Source of the DNA: an uncultured Clostridia bacterium
GTDB lineage: Bacteria; Bacillota; Clostridia; Christensenellales; Borkfalkiaceae
Direction: 5' to 3'
DNA length: 64,000 nt
Assembly: GCA_944341075.1 (NCBI GenBank)
Contig: CALVLV010000002.1
Location: 1 to 64,000, forward strand
In this document: one piece after another, positions 51,801 through 60,097 of the stretch
Layout of the letters: each line of letters starts with the position of its first letter
Numbering within the stretch: position 1 is the first letter of the stretch
The notes under the pieces: model-generated
Told to the model about the DNA's origin: nothing
Seen by the model: only the letters and a program-made list of their open reading frames with translations
Databases searched by the model: none
Made by a program: the position numbers and the translations under genes

Positions 51801-52130
51801 CTCGCGGGCACCACAGCATTCTGCGGCTTTGGCGCTAACGACCCCTATATCAACCTTAACAATCTCAACACTATTGCAGCCGATTCCCGCCTTGCCGAGG
51901 CAATACAGGACGGCATGCACTATGTGCTCTATGCCATTGCAAACAGCTACGGCATGGATCTTATGAACACGCATGTAGTTTCCCTCAACACATGGTGGAG
52001 GAGTATGTATACGGCGCTCATTACAATAAGCTCTATCCTGCTTGCAGGCTCTGCGGCCGCATATGTGTTCTTCACCATCAAGGATAGGAAATCAGGCGCA
52101 AAAGCCGAAGATCAGGGTAAGGAGGACTAA
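48810..52130 (+). CDS. membrane-anchored GH3 glycosidase with reversed domain order
   Basis: 1106 residues. An N-terminal membrane segment (about 10-30, LTLVFAFLLIVSVTTSVIM) puts the enzyme outside. Then comes the GH3 alpha/beta sandwich (FVLLKNTNDSLPL), an Fn3-like domain (YPFGYGLSYTEF) and only afterwards the TIM-barrel half with LVNIKHVGFNTQE and nucleophile Asp983 in GYSVTDFTG. This is the swapped order known from rumen GH3 enzymes. A second membrane helix (about 1070-1090, SILLAGSAAAYVFFTI) with a charged cytosolic tail closes the protein, so it is anchored at both ends. AGGAGGG precedes ATG 48810; upstream frame extension is leader. A small 4-TM protein follows after three bases. Confidence 0.93.
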   Translation: MNIKTRLFRGLTLVFAFLLIVSVTTSVIMEKYRTALDENTGSISQGLELNEDAGEWTYSTRYESTKDAVDSMKEFAIEEAAESFVLLKNTNDSLPLKQERPKVTLFGIRSYTPYYGSTTGGSIPDKGVIDHDPNRSTLETDFKAVFDVNPAMLQAYENYTSKLTWGSSGFGAQAPVYQELYDGGNTVAQDTYEPLLSELGVNRQDLQYDKYSDAAIVILGRSSGESTSFFPGEAGLKDGVNTDSGNILGISDEEWAIIEEAKNCSENVIVLINSTNQMDIEGLKQDEEIDSVMWIGNPGVYGFAAVAQALLGDVNPSGRLGDIYAVNGALAPAMMNYGQQYDSTSKLIEGTGTDWTDTINVNGSADFKNPYSGMNVNSYLVEAEGIYTGYRYYETRYADSLMADDDRNAVAAKAGTYVDYDLENMTFKPATEAGQWIYSHEVSYPFGYGLSYTEFTQTLDSVVVSDDHKTAVAKVTVKNTGEVAGKSVVQLYVQVPYTEDGVEKSAIQLVDYEKTDLLQPDASETITLNIDMTNLTSYNKDEGDGAYVLDAGKYYFAIGESSHDALNNILARQGVTGMVNTDGTDFEAPQQTKVAEWDLADKDAETFDKSVTGYDIKNQLSEGDYATDVNAWGDQIENFEEVVYLSRSDWNGTFPKTYSGFGIKEGTRLEQLMKNDFIELEEDNSQENIDKLINGDSTVELTLADMKGKAFNDADWDKLVTKIPLAEAINFMASAFHNLEYIPSVGFGEYPESGNVGDINGYAADDGPGGSDSHTMAEASKDGIRFEDANEYDWVGTRVAPAPMNLAYTWNKELAYENGEIILGESTLLYMLPIMIGPGMNIHRTAYNGRNVEYYSEDPILSGFTGSAVVQGAQSRGCLVNIKHVGFNTQEANRSGVCELVSEQAARELELRNLQQAFTGFGRSSKMENVGAGATDNRYAAEGARGTMTAYNRIGMVASSANYGVQVEILRNEWGFKGYSVTDFTGLNPVAAPKESILAGTTAFCGFGANDPYINLNNLNTIAADSRLAEAIQDGMHYVLYAIANSYGMDLMNTHVVSLNTWWRSMYTALITISSILLAGSAAAYVFFTIKDRKSGAKAEDQGKED

Positions 52131-52133
52131 GCC

Positions 52134-52586
52134 ATGTTGAATTGGATCAAAAAACAGAGCATAGCCGTATGGCTCGTTCTTGCGGCTGCGGTATTCGCAA
52201 TCGTTGCGGTAATAATTTATGGCATAAACTCTACTACGGGCGTAATGCAGACCATCGACCTCGACGTCGCTCCCATCGTTTACAGCGTAATAGCCATCGC
52301 CCTGCTTGCGGGCATCATAGCTGCAAACGGCAAGGTTCCGCAGTGGGTGATCTCCGCGGCAATGGTTGTGATAATTGTGTTCCTTACGCTCAGCCTCTGC
52401 GGCCTTATAGAAAACAGGACTGATATTGCCGGCGACCAGTGGTTCATACCCGGACTCGATACTCCCGAAAAGGGCGCCTGCCTCAGCCAGGCAATAGTCG
52501 GCGTGGTGTTCTATGCGCTGTCAATAATAGCTCTGGTAGTTTCGGCCTTTATGGGCAAGTTTGAAAGGAATACGGCAAAAGCATAA
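52134..52586 (+). CDS. small four-helix membrane protein, partner of the anchored GH3
   Basis: 150 residues, four predicted membrane helices (about 10-30, 45-63, 70-90, 118-140) with an outside loop NRTDIAGDQWFIPGLDTPEK. No family recognised. It starts three bases after the GH3 stop, with AAGGAGG overlapping the GH3 end, so it is made together with the glycosidase. It may hold or help export the enzyme (inference). A weak GGGGCAG..CTGCCC hairpin follows at about 52641-52666. Confidence 0.8.
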   Translation: MLNWIKKQSIAVWLVLAAAVFAIVAVIIYGINSTTGVMQTIDLDVAPIVYSVIAIALLAGIIAANGKVPQWVISAAMVVIIVFLTLSLCGLIENRTDIAGDQWFIPGLDTPEKGACLSQAIVGVVFYALSIIALVVSAFMGKFERNTAKA

Positions 52587-52783
52587 AATCTTTCAATGAA
52601 AGCTAAAAATATCCGTTAGCGGATAAAACTTCATGTATGGGCGCGGGGCAGTTGCTGCCCTGCGCTCTTCGTGAAGTAATAACCGCCGTTTGCGTAGGCA
52701 GTATTGACTTGGGTTGCGGCAGGCAGTATGATTGAATTGCGCTTTAAACGGCGCGGCAAACGGGCAAGTTTATGCCGCATGTA

Positions 52784-52812
52784 TTGACAAAACCAAACAA
52801 AATCAGTATAAT
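52784..52812 (+). promoter_or_regulatory. consensus promoter of the GH2-gal operon
   Basis: TTGACA (52784-52789), 17-base spacer, TATAAT (52807-52812). The start codon is 56 bases further on, after AGGAGG. Confidence 0.9.
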
Positions 52813-52867
52813 TTTAACGTAACCGGGCTAAGGTTGACGGGTTCGGCTTTAATACGGTCAGGAGGAA

Positions 52868-55255
52868 ATGAGCAACAAAATGGCAAAAGTATCTTTTAAC
52901 CAGGGGTGGGCATACGGACATCTTGGCGAGGAGTGGCGCAAACAAGTAACTCTCCCGCACGACGCAATGCTCGCCGAGCCGCGCAGAGAGGGCAATCCCA
53001 GCGGCAAAAACGGCTGCTGGTACGACGGCGCCGACTATGTATACGAAAAAAAGTTTACCGCACCCGAAGAGTGGCGCGATAAAAATATAATCTTTGAATT
53101 TGAAGGCGTTTACCGCAATTCAAAGGTGTATATCAACGGAAAGCTTGCCGGCGGGCGCGCCTACGGCTATTCCGATTTTTATGTGGAGGCCGACGCGTTC
53201 TTAAAATACGGCGAAGAGAACGAAATAAAGGTAGAGGCCTTCAACAAAGACCAGCCCAACAGCCGCTGGTATTCGGGCGCGGGCATATACCGCCCCGTAT
53301 GGCTGCACATTCTACCCAAGCAGCACATAAAGCTCAACGGCATAAAGATAAAAACTCTCGACTATAAGCAGCCCCGCGTAAAAATAAACGTTGAAACAAA
53401 CTGCGCGGGCAGCATTAAAATAGAGATATTGGACGGCGAAAACGTTGCCGCATCTGCAAAAATTCCCACAGACGGCTCTGCCGAAGCCGAACTTTCCATT
53501 CCCTCGGCAAAGCTGTGGAGTCCCGAAAGCCCGTACCTGTACACCCTGCGCGTCACATTCGGCGAACACGTTGCCGAAGAAAAATTCGGCGTGCGCGTGC
53601 TTGAGTGCAACGCAAAGCATGGCCTGTGCATAAACGGCAACAGGGTGATACTGCGCGGCGCGTGCATCCACCACGACAACGGCATACTGGGCGCGGTAAA
53701 CCACCCGTTTGCAGACGAGCGCAAGATAAAGCTTCTGCAGGAATACGGCTACAACGCCATCCGCTCGGCGCACAATCCCGTTTCAAAGGCCACGCTGGAA
53801 GCGTGCGACCGCCTGGGCGTGCTGGTTATGGACGAGTTCGTGGATATGTGGTATATCCACAAAAACAAGTACGACTACGCCGGCCAGTTCTACGACGAAT
53901 ATAAAAAGGACATCCGCTCCATGGTTGAAAAGGACTACAACCATGCGTGCGTGGTGCTCTATTCCATAGGCAACGAAGTCGCCGAAACGGGGCAGAAGAA
54001 GGGCATAGCCCTGGCCGCCGAAATGACGCAGTACATCCACACCATGGACGACCGCCCCGTCACCTGCGGCATAAACATATTCTTCAACCTTCTGTATTCG
54101 CTCGGCTTCGGCATCTACAGCGACAAAAAGGCCGACGCCGAAGTTGCCGCCAATAAAAAGAAAAAGAAGTCTGTAGGCAGCGAATTTTTCAACGACCTTG
54201 CAGGCCTTCTGGGCGCCACTACCATGAAGGTGGGCGCCACCATGCCCGGCTGCAACGCCAAAACAAAGGACGCCTTTGCCGCAATGGACGTGGCGGGCTA
54301 TAACTACGGCATACTGCGCTACAAGGGCGACTTTAAGCGCCACCCTGACCGCGTTATACTGGGCAGCGAAACCTTCTGTTCGGACGCGCGCAAATTCTGG
54401 CTGACCGCTAAGGAGCACAACGCGCTCATCGGCGACTTCGTGTGGGCGGGCATCGACTACCTGGGCGAAGTTGCCGTGGGCTCGTGGGAACATGCCGACT
54501 ACGCCCCCGACTTCACCGGCGGCGCGGGCTGGGTGTCTGCCGGCAGCGGCAGGCTCGATCTTAACGGCAGGCCGCTTGCAGAGGCGCTGTACACCCGCGT
54601 GGCGTTCGATATGGATCCCATCCGCGTAGGCGTCGTCCGCGCAGACAAGGCGTTTGAAAAACATTCGCCCTCCGCGTGGAAGCTCTCGGGCGCGTGGGAA
54701 AGCTGGTCGTGGGACAACTGCGACGGCAAAAAGACGGTGGTGGAAGTTTACACTGCCTGCCCGCGCGCGGCGGTATACATCAACGGCAAAAAGGTGGGCG
54801 AAAAGCGCGTAGGCAAAAACGCCCGCGCATACTTCAAGGTGACATATTCAAGCGGCGAGCTTGTTGCCGTCGGACTGGATAAGTCTGGCAAAGAGGTGTG
54901 CCGCACCGCGCTCAAAAGCGCCGAAAAGCAGACAATGCTTTGCGCAAAGCCCGAACTTGACAGCATAGGTAGGGACGACCTTGCGTATGTAAGGCTGACT
55001 TATACCGATAAAAACGGCGTGTGGAAGCCGCTTGCCCGCGGCGACATAAAGGTAAGCGTTGAGGGCGGCGAGCTTTTGGCGCTCGGCCATGCATGCCCCT
55101 ATAACGAAAATGGGTATTTGAACGACTACACCGATACTTACTTCGGCGAGGCGCTTGCCATAGTCCGCCCCGCACGTGACGCGGCCGAAATAGTGCTCAG
55201 CGCCGAAAGCCCCTACGGCAACGCCGTGGCGCGCGTGGGCATACAGGACAAATAA
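52868..55255 (+). CDS. GH2 beta-galactosidase-like enzyme
   Basis: 795 residues, no signal peptide, so cytosolic. Jelly-roll sugar-binding domain (about 30-165), immunoglobulin-like domain (about 170-260) and TIM barrel with RSAHNP, acid/base Glu370 in YSIGNEVAE and nucleophile Glu501 in LGSETF. Further beta domains fill the C terminus. GH2 members cleave beta-galactosides, glucuronides or mannosides; the gal operon that follows (galT 125 bases later) favours beta-galactosidase. AGGAGG lies before the ATG. A lysine-rich insertion (ANKKKKKSVGS near residue 430) sits in the barrel, which may be a family-specific loop. Confidence 0.93.
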   Translation: MSNKMAKVSFNQGWAYGHLGEEWRKQVTLPHDAMLAEPRREGNPSGKNGCWYDGADYVYEKKFTAPEEWRDKNIIFEFEGVYRNSKVYINGKLAGGRAYGYSDFYVEADAFLKYGEENEIKVEAFNKDQPNSRWYSGAGIYRPVWLHILPKQHIKLNGIKIKTLDYKQPRVKINVETNCAGSIKIEILDGENVAASAKIPTDGSAEAELSIPSAKLWSPESPYLYTLRVTFGEHVAEEKFGVRVLECNAKHGLCINGNRVILRGACIHHDNGILGAVNHPFADERKIKLLQEYGYNAIRSAHNPVSKATLEACDRLGVLVMDEFVDMWYIHKNKYDYAGQFYDEYKKDIRSMVEKDYNHACVVLYSIGNEVAETGQKKGIALAAEMTQYIHTMDDRPVTCGINIFFNLLYSLGFGIYSDKKADAEVAANKKKKKSVGSEFFNDLAGLLGATTMKVGATMPGCNAKTKDAFAAMDVAGYNYGILRYKGDFKRHPDRVILGSETFCSDARKFWLTAKEHNALIGDFVWAGIDYLGEVAVGSWEHADYAPDFTGGAGWVSAGSGRLDLNGRPLAEALYTRVAFDMDPIRVGVVRADKAFEKHSPSAWKLSGAWESWSWDNCDGKKTVVEVYTACPRAAVYINGKKVGEKRVGKNARAYFKVTYSSGELVAVGLDKSGKEVCRTALKSAEKQTMLCAKPELDSIGRDDLAYVRLTYTDKNGVWKPLARGDIKVSVEGGELLALGHACPYNENGYLNDYTDTYFGEALAIVRPARDAAEIVLSAESPYGNAVARVGIQDK

Positions 55256-55379
55256 AACATATATAGCGGCGGCGTTTTTATGCCGCTGTATAGCCGGGTG
55301 TTAAAATTACAGCACTCGGCTAAGGCCGTTATGCGCGGTTTTTGCATGGCGGCAACAAATAAACTTCAACGGAGCAGGC

Positions 55380-56840
55380 ATGAACGATTTAAGTGTTATT
55401 GTAGATAAGCTAACATGTTACGCCCGCAAAAATCTGGGCCTTTCCGCGGCGGACGAAATTTACGCCCGCAACGCCGTGCTCGACGTGCTCGGCGCGCCCG
55501 ACTATGCCTATACGGGCGCAACCTGCAGCGACAAAACGCCCGAAAAGTTGCTTGAAGAGCTGTCTTCCGTGTGCGAAAATATGGGCATATTTACCGCGGA
55601 CGAGCGGGAGGAGTATGCCGACAGGGTGATGAACGCCCTTTCGCTCTCCCCGCAGAATGTGCGCATGCGGTTTGCGTGGCGCCTTAAAAACAGTTCAAAG
55701 TCGGCCACCGACTGGTTCTACGACTACTGCGTAAAGTGCGACTACGTAAAAAAGAGCAAGCTCGATAAGAACCCCCGCTTTGAAGAGGGCGGGCTCATAG
55801 TCACCATAAACAAGGCCAAGCCCGAATTCCGCGACCCCAAAAAGGCGGCAAGCGGAAACGCGGTAAAGGGCGGCTACCCCAAGTGCGCCATCTGCCGCGA
55901 AAACGAGGGCTGCCCCGTGCGCAACAAGCGCACGCTGCGCACGGTAGATCTTACGCTGGATGGCGAAAAGTGGTTCTGGCAGTATTCGCCCTACGGCTAC
56001 TTTTACCAGCACGGCATTGCAATAAACTGTCAGCACACCCCCATGCATGTGGACAGGAGCACCTTTGTAAAGCTTGCCGAATTTGTGGATATATTCCCGC
56101 ACTACTTCATCGGCTGCAACGCGCCCCTTCCCCGCATAGGCGGCAGCGTGCTTGCGCACGACCACTTCCAGGGCGGCGGCGAGATCCTGCCCATGCACAG
56201 GGCCGTCGCGTGGCGCCGCATGGAGCGCAGCGGCTTTGAAGGCTTTGTTGAAATACTCGATTGGCCGGGCACGGTAATACGCTTTATAAGCCGCAACAAA
56301 CAGGCGCTCGCCGACGAATGTGAACGGCTGCGCGCAAAGTGGGTGGCATACTCCGCCCCCGAACTCGGCATAATTGCGGAGGACGAACAGGGCGTGCACA
56401 ACGCCGTAAGCCCCACCGTGATAAAAACGGGCCGCGGGTACGAAATGAACGTTATACTGCGCAGCAACATAACAAGCGATACATATCCCGACGGCGTGTT
56501 CCACGCCCACCCCGAATTCCACTCCATAAAAAAGGAGTCCATCGGCCTTATAGAGGCGCAGGGGCTGTTCATTCTCCCTGGCAGGCTGGAGGGCGAGCTG
56601 AAGGAGGTAGAGGGGTACATAGAGCGCGGCGAGGCGCTGCCCGAAGGGCTTTTACAGTTCTCGCTGGTGTATGAAGAGGCAAAGCAGCTCTACAATGCGT
56701 CCCCTGCAGAGGGCGCGGCTGCGGCCATCAGGCGCGAACTGGGCAGCATCTGCGGCCGCATACTTGAAAACACCGCCGTGTTCAAGGACAGGCAGCTTAC
56801 TGTAAACTTTATGGAGGAGCTTGGCTTTTACTTAAAATGA
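55380..56840 (+). CDS. galT: UTP/UDP-glucose-hexose-1-phosphate uridylyltransferase, type 2 (GalT)
   Basis: 486 residues. It is the Firmicutes-type GalT of the Leloir pathway, exchanging UMP between UDP-glucose and galactose-1-phosphate. Family pattern: N-terminal YARKNLGLSAADEIYARNAVLD, cysteine pair CAICRENEGC, and the active-site region VLAHDHFQGG, whose His is the nucleotidyl acceptor. GGAGC precedes the ATG. The stop overlaps the galK start by four bases (ATGA). Confidence 0.95.
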   Translation: MNDLSVIVDKLTCYARKNLGLSAADEIYARNAVLDVLGAPDYAYTGATCSDKTPEKLLEELSSVCENMGIFTADEREEYADRVMNALSLSPQNVRMRFAWRLKNSSKSATDWFYDYCVKCDYVKKSKLDKNPRFEEGGLIVTINKAKPEFRDPKKAASGNAVKGGYPKCAICRENEGCPVRNKRTLRTVDLTLDGEKWFWQYSPYGYFYQHGIAINCQHTPMHVDRSTFVKLAEFVDIFPHYFIGCNAPLPRIGGSVLAHDHFQGGGEILPMHRAVAWRRMERSGFEGFVEILDWPGTVIRFISRNKQALADECERLRAKWVAYSAPELGIIAEDEQGVHNAVSPTVIKTGRGYEMNVILRSNITSDTYPDGVFHAHPEFHSIKKESIGLIEAQGLFILPGRLEGELKEVEGYIERGEALPEGLLQFSLVYEEAKQLYNASPAEGAAAAIRRELGSICGRILENTAVFKDRQLTVNFMEELGFYLK

Positions 56841-57958
56841 ATACTCAGGACTACATGTACAAAGTCGCCGCGTCGGGGCGCGTTAATATAATAGGCGAGC
56901 ACATAGATTACTGCGGCGGCAAGGTCATGCCCGCGGCGCTTTCGCTAAAAAATACGGTATATATCCGCCCCAACGGCACCAACAAAATAAATTTAAGCTG
57001 GACTACCCTGCCCGATACCGTCAGCCTCGATATAGAAAACCTTGAAAATTACAGGCACCTTAAATACGGCAACTACCAGGCGGGCAGCGCGCTTTTGTGG
57101 CGGCAGGCGGGGCACAAACTTGTCGGCTGCGACATGCTGCAGGACTGCAAGGTGCCATTCGGCAGCGGGCTTTCGTCCTCTGCCGCCATAGAAGTTTCCA
57201 CCATAGCCGCGCTGGCAACGGTCGCGGGCGAACAGTTCGACAATGCAGAGGTGGCGCTCGTCGCCCAGAAGGCGGAAAGGGAGTATGCCGGCGTAAACTG
57301 CGGCATAATGGATCAGTATGCCTCGGCGTGCGGCAAAAAGGGCATGTCAATGCTGCTCGACTGCAAAACGCTTGAGTGCGAGTACCTGCCTATGGAGCTT
57401 GGCGGCTATTCGATGGTGCTCACCGACTGCTGCAAGCCGCACAGCCTTGCGGACGGCAAATATAACGAACGCCGCAGCGAAACGGAGGAGGCGCTTAAAA
57501 TACTGCAGAAGAGCCTTAACATAACCTGCCTTGCCGACCTTACCCCCGTGCAGTTTGCGCAGTGCAGCCACATGCTGCCAAAGGTGCTTAAAATGCGCGC
57601 CGAACACGTGGTAAACGAATGTGCCCGCGTAAAAACGGCCGAACAGGCACTACGCGCGGGTAACATAGAGCTTTTGGGCAGGCTTATAAACCAGTCGCAC
57701 GCCTCGCTCAAAAACCTGTACCAGACCACGGGCTTCGAGCCGGACGTGCTTGCGGAGGCGGCGCAGAATTACCCCGCCTGCATAGGTTCGCGCCTCACGG
57801 GCGGTGGCTTCGGCGGGTGCACCATCTCGCTTGTAAAAACAGAATGCGTGGACGAATTTACCGACTATCTGCTCAAGGTCTACGAGCGCCGCACCGGCTA
57901 TCACGCCAAGTGCTACAGCGCCGACATAGACGACGGCATAACGATAGAAAAGTTATGA
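56837..57958 (+). CDS. galK: galactokinase GalK
   Basis: 373-residue GHMP-fold kinase phosphorylating galactose at C1 with ATP. N-terminal substrate motif GRVNIIGEHIDYCGG, ATP loop PFGSGLSSSAAIEV, catalytic region CGIMDQYASACG and C-terminal LTGGGFGGCTI are all present. Start overlaps galT and the stop overlaps galM (ATGATG), giving a tightly coupled operon. Confidence 0.96.
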   Translation: MNTQDYMYKVAASGRVNIIGEHIDYCGGKVMPAALSLKNTVYIRPNGTNKINLSWTTLPDTVSLDIENLENYRHLKYGNYQAGSALLWRQAGHKLVGCDMLQDCKVPFGSGLSSSAAIEVSTIAALATVAGEQFDNAEVALVAQKAEREYAGVNCGIMDQYASACGKKGMSMLLDCKTLECEYLPMELGGYSMVLTDCCKPHSLADGKYNERRSETEEALKILQKSLNITCLADLTPVQFAQCSHMLPKVLKMRAEHVVNECARVKTAEQALRAGNIELLGRLINQSHASLKNLYQTTGFEPDVLAEAAQNYPACIGSRLTGGGFGGCTISLVKTECVDEFTDYLLKVYERRTGYHAKCYSADIDDGITIEKL

Positions 57959-58944
57959 TGAACGGCACATACTGCGGGCGCAATGCGTCCGTTACCGAGC
58001 TCAAGTCGCAAAAACTGCGCGTGGGGCTCACCGACTTCGGCGCGGGCATAAACTATATATCCGTTAACACCCCCTCGGGGTGGGTTCAGGTCTGCCTCGG
58101 GTTCGACGATATCGCCGAATACGTTGCAAGCGGCACATACAGCGGCGCAACGGTGGGCAGGGTGGCAAACCGCATAGGCGGCGCACGCTTTGTTTTGGGT
58201 GGCAGAAAATATTCCCTTTCGCAAAACGACGGCGGCAATTGCCTTCACGGCGGCGAATACGGCTTTGATAAAAAATTTTTTGCCGCACAGTCGTTTGATA
58301 GTGCTGTGGAGTTTGTCTGCACGAGCGCCGACGGCGAAATGGGCTTTCCCGGCAACCTCACGCTGCGCGTGCGTTACGAACTTGATGGCGGCGCCCTTAC
58401 CGTAAGGTATACAGCTTGGAGCGATAAAGATACGCTGTGGGCGCCTACATGCCATGCGTACTTTAATTTAAACGGTGCAGGCAGCGGCGATTGCCTGGGC
58501 AATATGCTTAAAATAAATGCAGACAGCTACACACCTATAGGCGACGGCCTTGTGCCCACGGGCAAAGTTGCCCCCGTTGCCGGCACGCCGTTTGACTTTA
58601 CATCTTTTTCTCCGATAGGCGCGCGCATAGGTGCGGAGGACGGGCAGCTCAAGCTTGCGGGCGGCTACGACCACAACTTTGTGCTCCGCGGCGGACATGC
58701 CGCCACCGCGCGCGGCGATAAAAGCGGCATAGTGCTGGACGTATACACCGATATGCCGGGCCTTCAGCTTTACAGCGGCAACTTTTTAAAGGGCCGCGCG
58801 GCGTGCGGTGAGCTCTTCCCCCGCTCGGGCTTTGCGCTCGAGCCGCAGTATTTCCCCAACGCAGTCAACACGCCCGGCTTTGATGCCCCCGTTCTGCGCG
58901 CGGGCGAACAGAAGACGCACTATATAAGGTATATATTCGGGTGA
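57955..58944 (+). CDS. galM: aldose 1-epimerase (galactose mutarotase) GalM
   Basis: 329 residues. Interconverts alpha and beta anomers so GalK can use sugar released as the beta form. Visible family elements: GATVGRVANRIGGARF, NDGGNCLHGG with the substrate His, PTCHAYFNLNG with the catalytic His, and GLQLYSGNF. ATG 57955 overlaps the galK stop; a second ATG at 57958 is equally possible. Confidence 0.94.
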   Translation: MMNGTYCGRNASVTELKSQKLRVGLTDFGAGINYISVNTPSGWVQVCLGFDDIAEYVASGTYSGATVGRVANRIGGARFVLGGRKYSLSQNDGGNCLHGGEYGFDKKFFAAQSFDSAVEFVCTSADGEMGFPGNLTLRVRYELDGGALTVRYTAWSDKDTLWAPTCHAYFNLNGAGSGDCLGNMLKINADSYTPIGDGLVPTGKVAPVAGTPFDFTSFSPIGARIGAEDGQLKLAGGYDHNFVLRGGHAATARGDKSGIVLDVYTDMPGLQLYSGNFLKGRAACGELFPRSGFALEPQYFPNAVNTPGFDAPVLRAGEQKTHYIRYIFG

Positions 58945-58968
58945 TTTTGCCCGAATATTTTAATAGTC

Positions 58969-59994
58969 ATGGAAATTTTAATAACGGGCGGCGCGGGTTT
59001 TATAGGCAGTCATTTTGCAGACTACATGTTGCGCAGTTACCCCAATGACCGCATAGTATGCCTTGATAAACTAACTTATGCGGGCAATATGCATAACCTT
59101 GAAGGCGCGCTTGAAAATAAAAATTTTACCTTTGTGTGCGGCGACATCGCCGATGAAGGGGCGGTGGAAAAGCTGTTCTGTTCGCACAGCTTCGGCATGG
59201 TTATAAACTTTGCCGCCGAAAGCCATGTAGACAGGAGCATTGCAGACGCCGCGCCCTTTATACGCACCAACGTTGCGGGCGTGCAGACCCTTCTTTCGGC
59301 ATGCGTGCGCCACAATGTCGCGCGCTTTCATCACATCTCCACAGACGAGGTGTACGGCGACATGCCGTTTGATGACGAGGTTACAAAGTTCGGTGAAAAC
59401 AGCCCCCTCAGGCCCTCCAGTCCGTATGCGGCAAGCAAGGCGGCCGCCGACCTGTTGGTTGGGGCATATTGCCGCACGTACGGACTTTTTGCCACCCTTT
59501 CGCGCTGTGCAAACAACTACGGCGGCAGGCAGTTTCCCGAAAAGCTCATCCCCGTATGCATATCGCGTGCCCTGAATAATTTGCCTGTCCCCGTATACGG
59601 CAGCGGCCAAAACGTGCGCGAATGGCTTGACGTGTACGACCATTGCCGCGCCATAGATCTCATTCTGCAAAAGGGAACGGCGGGGCAAGTTTACAACGTA
59701 GGCAGCGGCGAGTGCCTCAGCAACAATGCGCTTGTGGGCGATATCCTCGGCATCCTCGGCAAAAGCCGCTCGCTCATAGAATACGTCCCCGACCGCATGG
59801 GGCACGACAGGCGCTATTGCACAGACAGTTCAATGCTCCGCGCCCTCGGCTGGCGTCCGCAGGTAACGCTTGCGCAGGGGCTTGCCCGCACGGTGCGCTG
59901 GTATGTTGAAAATAAACGTTGGCTGGAGTGCGTTTTAAGCGGCGAATATTTAAAAAACAACGCGCACTATGCCGCAACCAACAGCATTAAGTGA
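58969..59994 (+). CDS. rmlB: dTDP-glucose 4,6-dehydratase-like protein (RmlB family)
   Basis: 341-residue extended SDR. NAD+ site TGGAGFIGSHF, catalytic Thr-Asp-Glu in HHISTDEVYG, YAASKAAAD with Tyr-Lys, and RCANNYGGRQFPEKLIP as in RmlB. It would start deoxysugar (e.g. dTDP-rhamnose-type) synthesis from dTDP-glucose. It sits 24 bases after galM with no clear ribosome binding site, at the end of the gal operon. No rmlA, rmlC or rmlD is near it. Other NDP-hexose dehydratases of this family are possible. Confidence 0.87.
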   Translation: MEILITGGAGFIGSHFADYMLRSYPNDRIVCLDKLTYAGNMHNLEGALENKNFTFVCGDIADEGAVEKLFCSHSFGMVINFAAESHVDRSIADAAPFIRTNVAGVQTLLSACVRHNVARFHHISTDEVYGDMPFDDEVTKFGENSPLRPSSPYAASKAAADLLVGAYCRTYGLFATLSRCANNYGGRQFPEKLIPVCISRALNNLPVPVYGSGQNVREWLDVYDHCRAIDLILQKGTAGQVYNVGSGECLSNNALVGDILGILGKSRSLIEYVPDRMGHDRRYCTDSSMLRALGWRPQVTLAQGLARTVRWYVENKRWLECVLSGEYLKNNAHYAATNSIK

Positions 59995-60012
59995 ATAAAA
60001 ATGCTCTTTTTT

Positions 60013-60040
60013 GCCGTCGGGCGTTGACCCGTCGGCTTAT
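60013..60040 (+). terminator. terminator after the gal-rmlB operon
   Basis: Stem GCCG-CGGG / CCCG-CGGC with one T-T mismatch and a six-base loop, followed by TTATTTG. Moderate strength. Confidence 0.55.
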
Positions 60041-60097
60041 TTGTTGTATTATATTTGTAGTCGGGCGACCGAGTGTATAACGATTACGGGTGTCACC

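Noticed and set aside
52868..55255. internal frameshift in GH2 around the lysine-rich stretch near residue 430
   Set aside because: The frame stays open with normal GH2 motifs on both sides (acid/base and nucleophile Glu), so it is an insertion loop and not a break.
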